A stretch of DNA of 64,000 bases from Elusimicrobia bacterium GWA2_56_46 (GCA_001799575.1 MGTT01000006.1:1-64000), one strand, 5' to 3'; shown: positions 51,095-59,733, counted from the first letter of the stretch. Numbers and translations are program-made. The notes: generated from the letters alone by a model not told the origin.

Positions 51095-52153
51095 ATGAAA
51101 TCAAAAAAAGTTTTGCCTGACCAGGCAAAATCCAGGTTGCCTCAGGGTTATCCTGCTTTCCTTGCTGACCTGAAGAGTCGGATTGGCTCTGCGCGGATCA
51201 AGGCGGTTTTGGCAGTGAATTCCGAGCTTATAGCCCTTTACTGGGATATAGGGCGGCAGATTCTTTCACGGCAGAAAAAAGAAGGCTGGGGGGCTGGTGT
51301 CATCGGCAGACTTGCGCTTGATCTGAAGCGAGCATTTCCAGATATGACCGGCTTCTCTCCGCGCAACCTGCTGTATATGAAGCAGTTCGCTGAGGCCCAT
51401 TCTAAATCCCCAATTTCGCAACAGCTTGTTGCGAAATTGCCTTGGGGACATAATGTGCTCCTTATTGACCGGCTGGATAACAACGAGACGCGGCTTTGGT
51501 ATGCGCAAAAAACGTTGGAGAACGGCTGGTCCCGCAATGTCCTGGCCATGCAGATAGAAAGCCGCCTAATAGAGCGTCAGGCGAAAGATAAAAAAACGAC
51601 CAATTTCCCGGTTCGGCTTCCGAAGCCGCAGTCGGACTTGGCCGAAGATGCGCTCAAAGATCCCTATGTCTTTGATTTTCTTTCAATGAGCGGGAAAATG
51701 CGCGAGTTGGATATTGAGAAAACGCTGGTAAACCACATAACGGATTTCCTATTGGAGTTGGGCGCGGGGTTCGCATTTGTGGGAAGACAATACCCGCTGG
51801 AAGTCGCCGGGGAAGATTTTTACATCGATTTGCTCTTCTACCACACCAAGCTCCATTGTTATGTCGCTATTGAACTGAAGACCGGCGATTTTAAACCGGA
51901 ATATGCCGGTAAAATAAACTTTTATCTTTCGGCGCTGGACGACCTGGTTAAATCGCCAGCCGATAACCCGTCAATAGGAATAATTCTCTGCGCCGCTAAA
52001 AACAAAATCCTGGCAGAGTATGCGTTGCGGGATATGGCAAAGCCCATCGGCGTTTCAAGTTATCAGTTCACGCGCAGCCTGCCCAAAGAATTCAAGCCCA
52101 GCCTCCCCACTATCGCAGAGCTTGAAAAGGAATTGGGCGGGGGGAAGCAGTGA
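51095..52153 (+). CDS. YhcG-type PDDEXK nuclease family protein (DUF1016)
   Basis: 352 residues. N-terminal DUF1016 helical domain (YWDIGRQILSRQKKEGWGAGVI...FPDMTGFSPRNLLYMKQF) and a C-terminal PDDEXK nuclease fold with D in DFYIDLLFY and E-x-K in AIELKTG, followed by YAGKINFYLSALDD. Family members are typical accessory genes, often next to restriction-modification genes, though no methylase or restriction subunit is here. AAGGA Shine-Dalgarno with TTGCCA-18-TATAGA upstream. Confidence 0.88.
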   Translation: MKSKKVLPDQAKSRLPQGYPAFLADLKSRIGSARIKAVLAVNSELIALYWDIGRQILSRQKKEGWGAGVIGRLALDLKRAFPDMTGFSPRNLLYMKQFAEAHSKSPISQQLVAKLPWGHNVLLIDRLDNNETRLWYAQKTLENGWSRNVLAMQIESRLIERQAKDKKTTNFPVRLPKPQSDLAEDALKDPYVFDFLSMSGKMRELDIEKTLVNHITDFLLELGAGFAFVGRQYPLEVAGEDFYIDLLFYHTKLHCYVAIELKTGDFKPEYAGKINFYLSALDDLVKSPADNPSIGIILCAAKNKILAEYALRDMAKPIGVSSYQFTRSLPKEFKPSLPTIAELEKELGGGKQ

Positions 52154-52680
52154 CAAGGAGATTGCTTATTTTTGTCGTCTTAATGCCTCTTCTTAATTTT
52201 ACTCATGAAGCAGGACATTGGGTAGGCTACAAGCTTTGTCAAGTTCCTGTAACAATGAGATTTCAACGCGTTGAAGTACAAGAAAAAAGCACAAGCAGAA
52301 TTGTAAATGTCATAGGGAACTGGTCTGGCCCGACAGTAAACTTCCTGATAGCCGGTATTTCTTTGATATATCCGCAACAACTCGCAATTGTCGGGTTTCC
52401 CGCGATTTCACAGCGTCTAGCGGCACAGATGTTCGGGCTGCCCCTATATTGTGCGGGCAAAACAAAATTTAGCAACGATGAAACAATTCTCTTCCCGGAA
52501 GAAATACGTCTATTCGTATGCCTTCTTTTCATCTTCGCATATGGAGTGTGGAGTTTTAAATTTTGCCAAGCGCTCGGATTTACAAGAGTTTCTCTTCGCG
52601 TAAGTGCCGTAATTATCGGGGGAATGTTTTGGATAGTTTACGGTTTGATGCTTATGCGCTTGGACAAAATTTTAATTTAA
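52150..52680 (+). CDS. AT-rich membrane protein with HExxH motif
   Basis: 176 residues from a GTG that overlaps the nuclease stop (GTGA), preceded by GGGGGA. Helices near 4-16, 60-75, 115-130 and 145-170. HEAGH in NFTHEAGHWVGYKL suggests an M50-like or minigluzincin metalloprotease, with no clear third ligand. Lower GC than its neighbours, with AT-rich third positions, indicating recent transfer. The pairing with the nuclease may be incidental. Confidence 0.55.
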   Translation: MTRRLLIFVVLMPLLNFTHEAGHWVGYKLCQVPVTMRFQRVEVQEKSTSRIVNVIGNWSGPTVNFLIAGISLIYPQQLAIVGFPAISQRLAAQMFGLPLYCAGKTKFSNDETILFPEEIRLFVCLLFIFAYGVWSFKFCQALGFTRVSLRVSAVIIGGMFWIVYGLMLMRLDKILI

Positions 52681-52990
52681 ATAAAAGTTCGCTTTTGGGG
52701 GGGCGTGTGTCGCCAGAACGGTGGGGAGCAAAATCGGACTTTGAATGAAGCTGCCGAAAAATCCCGGCAGTTTTTGTTTTTATAGGCGGAATATGCTGAA
52801 TTCCCTTTAAATTCGCCGGTTTCAAAAAAGGGCGGTGCAGATGGCTTCCAATCCCTGAAATTGTGGTAAAAATTTATAATCCTGGGTGTCTAAACGCGTT
52901 AAAAACACAGTAAAAACCCCCGCATCTTTACCCATTTCTCATTGGAGAAACAGGCAAATACTGCAGGGGTTAACTTTAAGAAAGTGGAAG
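52681..52990. other. intergenic region between membrane protein and tRNA-Glu
   Basis: About 310 bp. The only clear signal is the terminator at 52751-52778. I see no ORF with a start signal, no repeat that recurs elsewhere and no duplicate of the tRNA-Glu 3' end. Confidence 0.5.
52751..52778 (+). terminator. Rho-independent terminator
   Basis: Stem CTGCCG / CGGCAG with an 8-nt loop, then TTTTTGTTTTT. It ends the nuclease-membrane protein transcript. Confidence 0.85.
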
Positions 52991-53063
52991 CGCCCCCAAA
53001 GGGATTCGAACCCTTGATCTCTGCCTTGAAAGGGCAGCGTCCTAACCGCTAGACGATGGGGGC
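52991..53063 (-). tRNA. tRNA-Glu (TTC)
   Basis: 73 nt. Acceptor GCCCCCA / TGGGGGC with discriminator G, anticodon TTC within CTGCC...GGCAG, T-loop GGTTCGAATCC. CCA not encoded. Confidence 0.96.
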
Positions 53064-53167
53064 GCAATAAATAAATTCGCCGCTGAAATTTTGTATGATT
53101 TACACTGCGTTTTCAGCACTGCGGATCTATCGCGGGAAGTAAGTTTATCAATTCTTCCCGCCCTTGT

Positions 53168-53262
53168 CAAACTTGCGTTTGTGCGGTAATAAACGCGATG
53201 CGCACGGACGGCCAAACTTGCGTTTGTGCCGTAATAAACGCGGTGCGCACAGACGGGCAAAC
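53168..53262. repeat. 45-bp tandem duplication before membrane protein gene
   Basis: Two copies of a 45-bp unit starting CAAACTTGCGTTTGTGC (53168 and 53213), plus the first bases of a third (53258). Each unit can form GCGTTT/AAACGC or GTGCG/CGCAC hairpins. It fills most of the leader between tRNA-Glu and the gene at 53303. Confidence 0.85.
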
Positions 53263-53302
53263 AGGCGGAAATCCGCACAAAAAAACACGGTCTGGGGGTT
53301 GT

Positions 53303-54082
53303 ATGGACGAACAGAACGGAAAAATCCAAAGCGCGGAATCCGCTCCGGGATCCGAAACCGGCGCGGAACTGGCCCGCGTCCGTTCCCGCAATAAAATCCT
53401 TAAAATCGCCGCCGCCGTCCTTTCCGTGTTGTTCCTGTCCCTCCTTGGCGCGGTGATATTTTTATATCTGAAAGTCTCCGCTTTCAGGGACGTCCTTATG
53501 CCCCAGACCGAAACTTTTCAGGATTCCGCTTTCGGAGCCGGGGAAGAAGCTCTGCCGCCGGGCCTTCCGGCGCCGTTCCGGGTGTCATCTTCTTCCGTTC
53601 CCGCGCCGGACGGCTCAGCTCTTACCGTTTTCACCAACTCCGGGGAATACGCGCAGGAAGAGGGCGGAATAACTTTGGAGGACGGGGAAAGGGCGGCCAA
53701 AGCGTTCTCCAGGTACGCGGAGCGGCCTATTGTCAAAGCGTTCATGGCGGAACTGAAAAAGGATCCCGCTTTCGTCCAGGCGCTGAAAGAAAAAGACGCG
53801 AACGCCCCCCTGGCCATGATGTCCTCCATCCAGAAGAGTAAGGGCATACAGGTTCTGGCGGCTAAGTTCGCCATGCGGCGGGATTTTATCCCCTTTATGA
53901 TGGAAGTGATGAACGATCCGGATCTTAAGCCCCTGCTTGGTAAATTGCCGATGGGGGGAGCGGGGTCCATGGCGCAGATGCTTAGGATGCTGCCCGCTTC
54001 CGGCGGATCGCCGCAGTCTGACCGCTCCGCCGTGGAAAGCTCCGGAACCCGGACAGGGCATAAAAAGAAAACCTCCCCGTAA
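53303..54082 (+). CDS. single-pass membrane protein, unknown
   Basis: 259 residues from the ATG after GGGGG. A short cytoplasmic N-terminus, one transmembrane helix (about 33-57), a Pro/Ser-rich stalk (85-120) and a helical C-terminal domain with repeated short motifs (AFMAELKKDPAFVQALKEKD, FMMEVMNDPDLKPLLGKL). No known domain. The upstream in-frame extension is repeat sequence and is not used. Confidence 0.6.
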   Translation: MDEQNGKIQSAESAPGSETGAELARVRSRNKILKIAAAVLSVLFLSLLGAVIFLYLKVSAFRDVLMPQTETFQDSAFGAGEEALPPGLPAPFRVSSSSVPAPDGSALTVFTNSGEYAQEEGGITLEDGERAAKAFSRYAERPIVKAFMAELKKDPAFVQALKEKDANAPLAMMSSIQKSKGIQVLAAKFAMRRDFIPFMMEVMNDPDLKPLLGKLPMGGAGSMAQMLRMLPASGGSPQSDRSAVESSGTRTGHKKKTSP

Positions 54083-54092
54083 TAAATGTCTA

Positions 54093-54121
54093 TTGACGCC
54101 GGCTGGTTCGCGAGGTATACT
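54093..54121 (+). promoter_or_regulatory. promoter TTGACG-17-TATACT for M23 gene
   Basis: TTGACG (54093-54098) and TATACT (54116-54121) with 17-bp spacing, 45 bp before the M23 peptidase start. A second TTGACA at 54134-54139 has only a weak -10. Confidence 0.65.
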
Positions 54122-54165
54122 CTATCAGGGCGTTTGACAGCTTCTTTCCTATATTGGTTAAATGT

Positions 54166-55143
54166 ATGAATATGCCGCAAAGGAAGTTCACGAGATTCCT
54201 GAAGAGCGTTGCCAGGCCTGTAAGTATTTTTATCGTTCCGCATAACGGGCTTCCCTCTCTCAGGTTTAACTTTCCAGCCGCCCTGCTGCTGTTCTTCGCC
54301 GTTTTTTGGACAGGGATCACGATCTGGGCCGGCTATGTCGCCGGCCGGCACTTCGACTATTACGTCACCAAGGCTGATAACCGGATCCTGCGCGCTAAAA
54401 TGGGCTACGTGTCGCAGCAGGTTGAAAAAGGCCTGGCTTATCTGGAGATGACCAGGAAGACCGACCGCCAGCTTCGCAAGATGCTGGGCATGGAACCCGG
54501 CCTGGCGGATAATGGCGACTCCGTGGGCGGCCCCACCGCGTCCGATCTTTCCGATTTCAGAAAGTTCCTGTTCAGCAGGGCCTCCGAGATACGGGAAACT
54601 TCGCTTAATAACACCATCTTCAGGATGCAGGAAGAATCGCGGCGGCGCCTTTCAAGCTACGCCGAGGTTACGTGGTATGTGGCTAACAAGCACAACACCG
54701 CCAGGGCGACGCCTTCCATCTGGCCGGCTTCGGGCCGCATTACTTCTTCTTTCGGTTACCGCCTCGCCCCTTTGATGAGCGCGAGCGAGTATCATACCGG
54801 AATAGATATCGCCAACGACCCCGGCACCCCTGTCTACGCCACGGCCGACGGCGTGGTGCGTTACGCCGGCTGGGCCAACGGTTACGGTTTGTCCATGGTG
54901 CTGGATCACGGGTTCGCCTATTCCACGCTTTACGGGCATTTCAGCGAACTTATGGTCAAAGAAGGGGCGCAGATCAAGCGCGGGCAGCTTCTCGGGCGCA
55001 TGGGCTCCACCGGCACTTCAACGGGGCCTCATCTGCATTATGAGGTGTGGTTGGACGGTATGCCTAAAAACCCGATGAAATATTTCCAGGCGGGGAACAA
55101 AAACGGCCCTCTTGCCAATATTTTTGAAGATATGTTTTCTTGA
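54166..55143 (+). CDS. M23 family peptidoglycan endopeptidase, membrane-anchored
   Basis: 325 residues from the ATG at 54166 (a second ATG is two codons on). One transmembrane helix (about 40-62), a coiled-coil linker, and a LytM domain with YHTGIDIA, STLYGHFS and GPHLHYEVW, all zinc ligands present. Cleaves peptide cross-links or activates amidases in the periplasm. Bactofilin follows after 12 bp, a pairing linked to cell-shape control in other bacteria. Confidence 0.92.
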   Translation: MNMPQRKFTRFLKSVARPVSIFIVPHNGLPSLRFNFPAALLLFFAVFWTGITIWAGYVAGRHFDYYVTKADNRILRAKMGYVSQQVEKGLAYLEMTRKTDRQLRKMLGMEPGLADNGDSVGGPTASDLSDFRKFLFSRASEIRETSLNNTIFRMQEESRRRLSSYAEVTWYVANKHNTARATPSIWPASGRITSSFGYRLAPLMSASEYHTGIDIANDPGTPVYATADGVVRYAGWANGYGLSMVLDHGFAYSTLYGHFSELMVKEGAQIKRGQLLGRMGSTGTSTGPHLHYEVWLDGMPKNPMKYFQAGNKNGPLANIFEDMFS

Positions 55144-55155
55144 AAAGGAGCGGCT

Positions 55156-55557
55156 ATGGCGTTTTTTAAAAACACGAATATAACATTCGACACTAAAAAT
55201 TCCGACACGATAATAGGCCATGAGGCTTATTTCCAGGGCACCATCACGGCCAAGGGGTCTTTGCGCGTGGATGGCCGGGTGGACGGCTCCATTGTGGACG
55301 CCAAAATGGTGACCATCGGAAAGACCGGGAAAATAAAGGGCGATATTTCCTGCGAGACCTGTTCCGTTTCGGGCGATGTTAAGGGCAATGTTTCCGCGCT
55401 GGAGCGCATCGAACTTCTGCCCGGTTCAAAGGTGGACGGCGATCTGCGCGCCCCCTCCGTGCTGGTGGAAGAAGGGGCTGTTTTCAACGGCAACTGTTCC
55501 ATGACCAGCCTGAAAGCGTTTAAGAACGAAAATCTGGAAAAGGCGGTAAGGCAATAA
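55156..55557 (+). CDS. bactofilin
   Basis: 133-residue cytoskeletal beta-helix protein of the polymer-forming family (DUF583). The core GTITAKGSLRVDGRVDGSI...GDISCETCSVSGDVKGNV is an array of short parallel beta-helix rungs with hydrophobic i, i+2 pattern. It assembles non-nucleotide filaments at the membrane and scaffolds wall enzymes such as the upstream M23 peptidase. GGAG Shine-Dalgarno. Confidence 0.93.
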   Translation: MAFFKNTNITFDTKNSDTIIGHEAYFQGTITAKGSLRVDGRVDGSIVDAKMVTIGKTGKIKGDISCETCSVSGDVKGNVSALERIELLPGSKVDGDLRAPSVLVEEGAVFNGNCSMTSLKAFKNENLEKAVRQ

Positions 55558-55558
55558 A

Positions 55559-56251
55559 ATGATCTCTTTTCTATCAACCCATAAAAGGTTTATTTTCACG
55601 GTGGTCGTGGTCGTTTTCGTCGGTTCCACTTTTTTCTTCAGCGGCCAGGTGCTCACCTCTTCCGCCGATGCCGTGGCCGAAGTGGGGGGTAAAAAACTTC
55701 CCTACCAGCGCTTTTTGCAGCAGGTCAACCGCGCCCTGGCCGGTTTCAGGGATTCCGGCACCGAGGTCAGCGACGTCATCTCCAGGAGCGTGAAGCAGGA
55801 GATCTTCAGGGAGATGGTCATTGAAGAGCTCCTCTCCCGGCAGGCGGATAAAATGGGGATGCGCGTGCCGGACTTCGAAGTGGCGGTGGAGATACAGAAC
55901 ACTCCCCAGTTCCTGGAGAACGGCGCCTTTAACCCCCGGCTCTATTACCAGGCCATTTTCGATCAGTTCCAGATGGCGCCCGGCGAATACGAGTCGTGGC
56001 GCAAGAAAGCCCGGCTGGCCGGCAAGTTCCAGCAGTTCCTGTTCACCAGCGTGAAAGTCACCCCTGAGGAACTCAAGGGCTATTACCTCGCCAGGAATAA
56101 GAGCCTCAAGGATTTCGACAAGAACAAGGATAAATACCTGGACGAACTTTCCAGGGAAAAATTTTCCCAGGTCGCGAACTATTTCCTGCGCCAGCTGCAG
56201 TCGCAGTTCGAGATCAGAAGCTATCTCGAACAGCGCGAACAGGGGCGGTAA
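55559..56251 (+). CDS. SurA N-terminal-domain chaperone-like membrane protein
   Basis: 230 residues. One N-terminal transmembrane helix (about 10-30) and a SurA_N/PpiD-like helical domain (YQRFLQQVNRALAGF, VKQEIFREMVIEELLSRQADKMGMRVPDFEV). It ends where the parvulin PPIase domain would begin, so it probably has chaperone but no isomerase activity. 1 bp after bactofilin. Confidence 0.8.
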   Translation: MISFLSTHKRFIFTVVVVVFVGSTFFFSGQVLTSSADAVAEVGGKKLPYQRFLQQVNRALAGFRDSGTEVSDVISRSVKQEIFREMVIEELLSRQADKMGMRVPDFEVAVEIQNTPQFLENGAFNPRLYYQAIFDQFQMAPGEYESWRKKARLAGKFQQFLFTSVKVTPEELKGYYLARNKSLKDFDKNKDKYLDELSREKFSQVANYFLRQLQSQFEIRSYLEQREQGR

Positions 56252-56274
56252 CAGCGGGGCGCCCTGCCCACATC

Positions 56275-57000
56275 GTGATAAAAATCGAAAATCTCACCAA
56301 GAACTTCGGCTCCTGCAAGGCCGTGGACGCCCTGAATCTTGATATCGCTCCGGGTGAGATTTTCGGTTTCCTGGGCCCGAACGGCGCGGGCAAAACCACC
56401 ACTGTCAAGATTCTGTCCGGCATAATGAAGCCCACGTCGGGGCGGGTTCTGGTGGGCGGCCACGACGTGGTAAAGGATTCCCTGGCGGCAAAAAGGGTTC
56501 TGGCCTATATTCCCGACGAGCCGTTCGTTTATCCCAAACTCACCGGTTTCGAATTCCTGCGTTTTGTGGGCGATATCTACTCCGTCCCGTACGAAGAACA
56601 GAAAGAACGTATTCCCGGGCTGCTGGAACTCTTCGATCTCACCGCCCAGAGCGGGGAACTGCTGGAGGCCTGGTCCCACGGCATGAAGCAGAAGCTGCTT
56701 ATCGCCAGCGTCCTTCTGCGCAGGCCCAGGGTTGTGCTCTTCGACGAGCCGACGGTCGGCCTGGATCCGAAAAGCATCAGGCGCTTCAAGTCCCTGCTGC
56801 TGGAGATAGCCGGGCAGGGTACCGCCGTTTTCATGTGCACGCATATCCTGGATATGGCGGAAAAACTCTGCACGTCCCTGGGCATCATCTACGCCGGCCG
56901 TCTGATAGCCAGGGGCACCGCGGCCGAAGTCAAAAAGATGGCGTCCGGCTCCCGCGCCGACCGCTCTCTGGAAGAAGTGTTTTTGGAATTGACAGAGTAG
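56275..57000 (+). CDS. ABC transporter ATP-binding protein
   Basis: 241 residues from a GTG start. Walker A GPNGAGKTT, Q-loop replaced by IPDEP (YIPDEPFVYPKLTG), signature WSHGMKQK (in place of LSGGQ), Walker B VVLFDEP and H-loop CTHIL. ABC-2 exporter type. The partner permease is 157 bp downstream, separated by a composite MITE insertion. Confidence 0.92.
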   Translation: MIKIENLTKNFGSCKAVDALNLDIAPGEIFGFLGPNGAGKTTTVKILSGIMKPTSGRVLVGGHDVVKDSLAAKRVLAYIPDEPFVYPKLTGFEFLRFVGDIYSVPYEEQKERIPGLLELFDLTAQSGELLEAWSHGMKQKLLIASVLLRRPRVVLFDEPTVGLDPKSIRRFKSLLLEIAGQGTAVFMCTHILDMAEKLCTSLGIIYAGRLIARGTAAEVKKMASGSRADRSLEEVFLELTE

Positions 57001-57009
57001 TAGGTAGTT

Positions 57010-57133
57010 GTCATCCCGGCGATCCGGCCGTCTGAGGGGCATAGCCCTTGAAACGGCACCTACACAGGTATTGTTGGCCGGGATCCATTGAGTAAGGAAT
57101 TATGGATTCCCGCTAAAAGCACGCGGGAATGAC
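57010..57133 (+). mobile_element. MITE with a second hairpin element nested in it
   Basis: Core MITE from GTCATCCCGGC to GCGGGAATGAC, lacking outer tips. Between GATC (57021-57024) and TTGGCCGGG (57074) it has a 49-bp insert that resembles the hairpin repeat at 29194. It lies between the two ABC genes. Confidence 0.88.
57025..57073. repeat. hairpin repeat nested in MITE
   Basis: Arms GCCGT/ACGGC and GGGC/GCCC around ATA, matching 29194-29230 with few differences. It replaces the short loop of the left MITE hairpin. Confidence 0.7.
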
Positions 57134-57157
57134 AGTTCTGCCACCTGCTTCCCCTCT

Positions 57158-58825
57158 ATGCTCAACGTCCTCTTTAAAAGGAAAGCCCGCACATTCGCCA
57201 ACACGCTGAAAGCGCTGCGGGGCTGGACCCTGGCCAAAAACCTGATGTTCCTTTCCGTCGGCGGCCTGATGCTCCTGGCGCTTTACGGCGGGTTCTGGCG
57301 GCTTCTGAACTATCTGGAGGGCGTCCAGCTTATCGGCCCCATGCTCTCCTGGAAGCTGACCTCCATGGTCCTACTGATAACTTTTTCGATGGTGATAGTT
57401 TCATCGATCATCATTTCCATGACCACGCTTTATTACGCTTCCGACCTCAAATTCCTGTTTTCCTGTCCCATAGACCTGCGTTCTCTGTTCATGGATAAGG
57501 CCCTGGAGACCGTCTTCTATTCCTCCTGGACGCTGCTGCTGGTCATCCTGCCCTATATCGCCGCGCTGGGCCGGGTGAAAGGGCTGGACGCCGGTTTTTA
57601 TTTTTCGTACGCGCTGCTTATTGTCCCGTTCGTAATGCTGGCCGGCTCTTTCGGCATCGTTTTCAGCATGCTGGTGATGTACGCTTTCCCCTCTTCAAGG
57701 ACGCGTGACATCACCTGGCTTCTGGGCAGCGTGTCCGTGGCTTTTGTCTACGTCGCTTTCCGTTTTTCCAAGCCGGAGGTTCTGCTGCGGCCGGACAGCC
57801 TGGAGGTGGTGGCCCAGTATATCCAGTATCTGCAGTCCCCTACCGCGCCCTGGCTGCCGTCGTGGTGGGTGACAAAAGCCATGGCCTCCTATCCAGCCGG
57901 AGACTGGGGGGCTTTCTTCTTTTACGCCGGCGTCCTGATCGCCGCGGCATTCGCTGTCTATGCGGGTATGTATTTCCTTTCCGGCTTCGTCTACGCCAAA
58001 GGTTTCAGCGGAGCGCAGAGCGCGCCTAAATTCCGTGGGAGCGAACGGCTGCTGCCGGAACAGCGGCTTGCGCTGAAATACGGTGGTCTCAGGCTCCCGC
58101 TGACATTGTACTGGAAGGATCGCCTGCTGCTCCAGCGCGACCCACGTTACTGGTCGCAGCTCATCCTTATCGCGGCCCTGATAGTGGTTTACCTGTTCAG
58201 CATCCGTCAGCTGCCGCTGGACTCCCGGGAGATCAAAAGCCTGGTTTCGTTCCTGAACATAGGCGTGGCGGGGTTCGTCATGGCGGCCATAGGCCTGCGC
58301 TTCACTTTCCCCGCCATCAGCCTGGAAGGCGCCAGCTTCTGGCTTTTAAAGGCCGCGCCCGTGACCGCGGCGCAGATCATGAAAGAGAAGCTTCTGCTCT
58401 CGCTTCTCCCCTCCATAACTATAGGCGCGGTGCTTATAACTTTCTCGAATCATTTGTTGAATGCCGACTTCTTTGTTTCCGCTCTTTCCACTTTTACCAT
58501 ACTGATCGCGGCCGTAACGGTTTCGGTTATGGGGATAGGCCTGGGCGCGCTGTTCCCTGACTTTAAAGTGGAAAATATCCACCAGCTGGAGTCCTCATAC
58601 GGCGGCTTTATATATATGGCCTGCGCCATGGGATATTTAGGCCTGGTGGTGGCCGTGGAAGCCTGGCCGGTGCAGATGCATTTTGCGCGGCGTTTCGGCC
58701 TGGCGCATGCCTGGGACTGGCGCGGCCTGGCGCTGTGCGCCGGCACTTTCGCGGCCCTGAACGCGGCGGCGCTGATTATTCCCTGGAAGCTGGGGCTCAG
58801 GAATCTGGAGAGGTACGAGATATGA
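57158..58825 (+). CDS. ABC-2 type exporter permease
   Basis: 555 residues with about fourteen hydrophobic segments in two halves, a fold used by large ABC-2 export permeases. Repeated VVYLFSIRQLP and TILIAAVTVSVMGIGLGALFP-type helices. The start ATG has no evident Shine-Dalgarno, perhaps due to the MITE upstream. Partner of the ATPase. Substrate unknown. The deacetylase gene overlaps by ATGA, so glycan export is possible. Confidence 0.85.
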   Translation: MLNVLFKRKARTFANTLKALRGWTLAKNLMFLSVGGLMLLALYGGFWRLLNYLEGVQLIGPMLSWKLTSMVLLITFSMVIVSSIIISMTTLYYASDLKFLFSCPIDLRSLFMDKALETVFYSSWTLLLVILPYIAALGRVKGLDAGFYFSYALLIVPFVMLAGSFGIVFSMLVMYAFPSSRTRDITWLLGSVSVAFVYVAFRFSKPEVLLRPDSLEVVAQYIQYLQSPTAPWLPSWWVTKAMASYPAGDWGAFFFYAGVLIAAAFAVYAGMYFLSGFVYAKGFSGAQSAPKFRGSERLLPEQRLALKYGGLRLPLTLYWKDRLLLQRDPRYWSQLILIAALIVVYLFSIRQLPLDSREIKSLVSFLNIGVAGFVMAAIGLRFTFPAISLEGASFWLLKAAPVTAAQIMKEKLLLSLLPSITIGAVLITFSNHLLNADFFVSALSTFTILIAAVTVSVMGIGLGALFPDFKVENIHQLESSYGGFIYMACAMGYLGLVVAVEAWPVQMHFARRFGLAHAWDWRGLALCAGTFAALNAAALIIPWKLGLRNLERYEI

Positions 58826-59538
58826 GAAAATTAATTTTTTTACTGGTCACGAGTTCCTGCTTTCTGTTCACCGGATACTGGATACCGGCTGCCGGTTACG
58901 GTCTTGAAGCCGGTAAATTTTACTCCGACGGCAGCCCTAAAAAGGCGGAGTTCTCCCTTACTTACGACGACGGCCCCGGCTTCATAACGGAAGACCTGCT
59001 GAAGCTCCTGGAGCGCCACGGCGCCAGGGCGACTTTTTTCATGACCGGCTATTCCGTGCGTAAATATCCGGAGGTCGCGGCCAAAATCGCGGCGGCGGGG
59101 CATCTTATAGGGAACCATACGGACAAACACGAATTTTACCCTAAAGTGGACAAAAGCCCCGACCGCGAGAAAATCCTGGCGAAAGAATTGGACGGCGGCG
59201 CGGCCGCCATAGAAAAGGCGACCGGAAAAAAGACGCTGTTCATGCGCATGCCTAACGGCTACAACAGGGACTGGGTAAGGAAAGTCGTGGCCGCAAAAGG
59301 TTATATCATGGTCAACTGGACATACGGCAGCGACTGGACCGCCATCGCGGAAGATAAGATGGCGGCGGGCTATCTTAGCCACGTCAACCCCGGCGCCATA
59401 CTTCTTATGCACGACGGAGGGGGGGAGAGCCGGGCCAAGACCCTCCGTATCACCGAAAAAGTGCTTCTCGAAGCGAAAAAGAAAGGCCTTAAAGCGGTCG
59501 CCCTGGATACCCTGCTGGACATAAAAACCGGCGAATAG
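58822..59538 (+). CDS. polysaccharide deacetylase (NodB-like), exported
   Basis: 238 residues from the ATG that overlaps the permease stop. Signal peptide about 1-23. Carbohydrate esterase 4 motifs: TYDDGPG (48-53; D49/D50), metal ligands H99 and H103 in NHTDKH, R-x-P in MRMPNG and the LLMHDGG motif. Removes N- or O-acetyl groups from peptidoglycan or another polysaccharide in the periplasm. Confidence 0.92.
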   Translation: MRKLIFLLVTSSCFLFTGYWIPAAGYGLEAGKFYSDGSPKKAEFSLTYDDGPGFITEDLLKLLERHGARATFFMTGYSVRKYPEVAAKIAAAGHLIGNHTDKHEFYPKVDKSPDREKILAKELDGGAAAIEKATGKKTLFMRMPNGYNRDWVRKVVAAKGYIMVNWTYGSDWTAIAEDKMAAGYLSHVNPGAILLMHDGGGESRAKTLRITEKVLLEAKKKGLKAVALDTLLDIKTGE

Positions 59539-59574
59539 CGTCAGTCGCGGCGTATGAAATGTTGTAGAATAAGG

Positions 59575-59595
59575 AAAAGGTGCCAGGCACCTTTT
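59575..59595. repeat. 21-bp perfect palindrome, copy 1
   Basis: Arms AAAAGGTGCC and GGCACCTTTT around a single A, downstream of the deacetylase gene. An identical element with a central T is at 59734. Confidence 0.95.
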
Positions 59596-59618
59596 GGAGG
59601 GCCGGCGGTAATCCGCCC

Positions 59619-59637
59619 CGCGCATTCGGCGCGGGGT
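59619..59637. repeat. GC-rich hairpin
   Basis: CCCCGCGC and GCGCGGGG flank ATTCG or a similar short loop. No T tract. Lies between palindrome copy 1 and the truncated tRNA. Confidence 0.6.
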
Positions 59638-59687
59638 GCGGGTGGACTAAGGCGCTTTTAAGTTTTGCATCGGGACACAACACAGGC

Positions 59688-59732
59688 GGGCAAGTGGCGG
59701 AACTGGTAGACGCGCAGGTCTCAAAAACCTGT
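59688..59732 (+). pseudogene. truncated tRNA-Leu 5' half
   Basis: The first 45 nt of a tRNA-Leu, identical to the intact gene at 59769 from the acceptor 5' strand through the anticodon arm (CTCAAAA loop). It stops exactly where the palindrome begins. No variable arm, T arm or 3' acceptor strand, so it cannot be functional. Confidence 0.93.
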
Positions 59733-59733
59733 A

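Noticed and set aside
51095-52680. Restriction-modification system
   Set aside because: The nuclease-family gene has no methyltransferase or specificity subunit next to it.
49380-52990. Genomic island integrated at tRNA-Glu
   Set aside because: No integrase and no duplicated tRNA 3' end at the other boundary.
59688-59732. A second functional tRNA-Leu
   Set aside because: Only the 5' half is present; it is interrupted by the palindrome.
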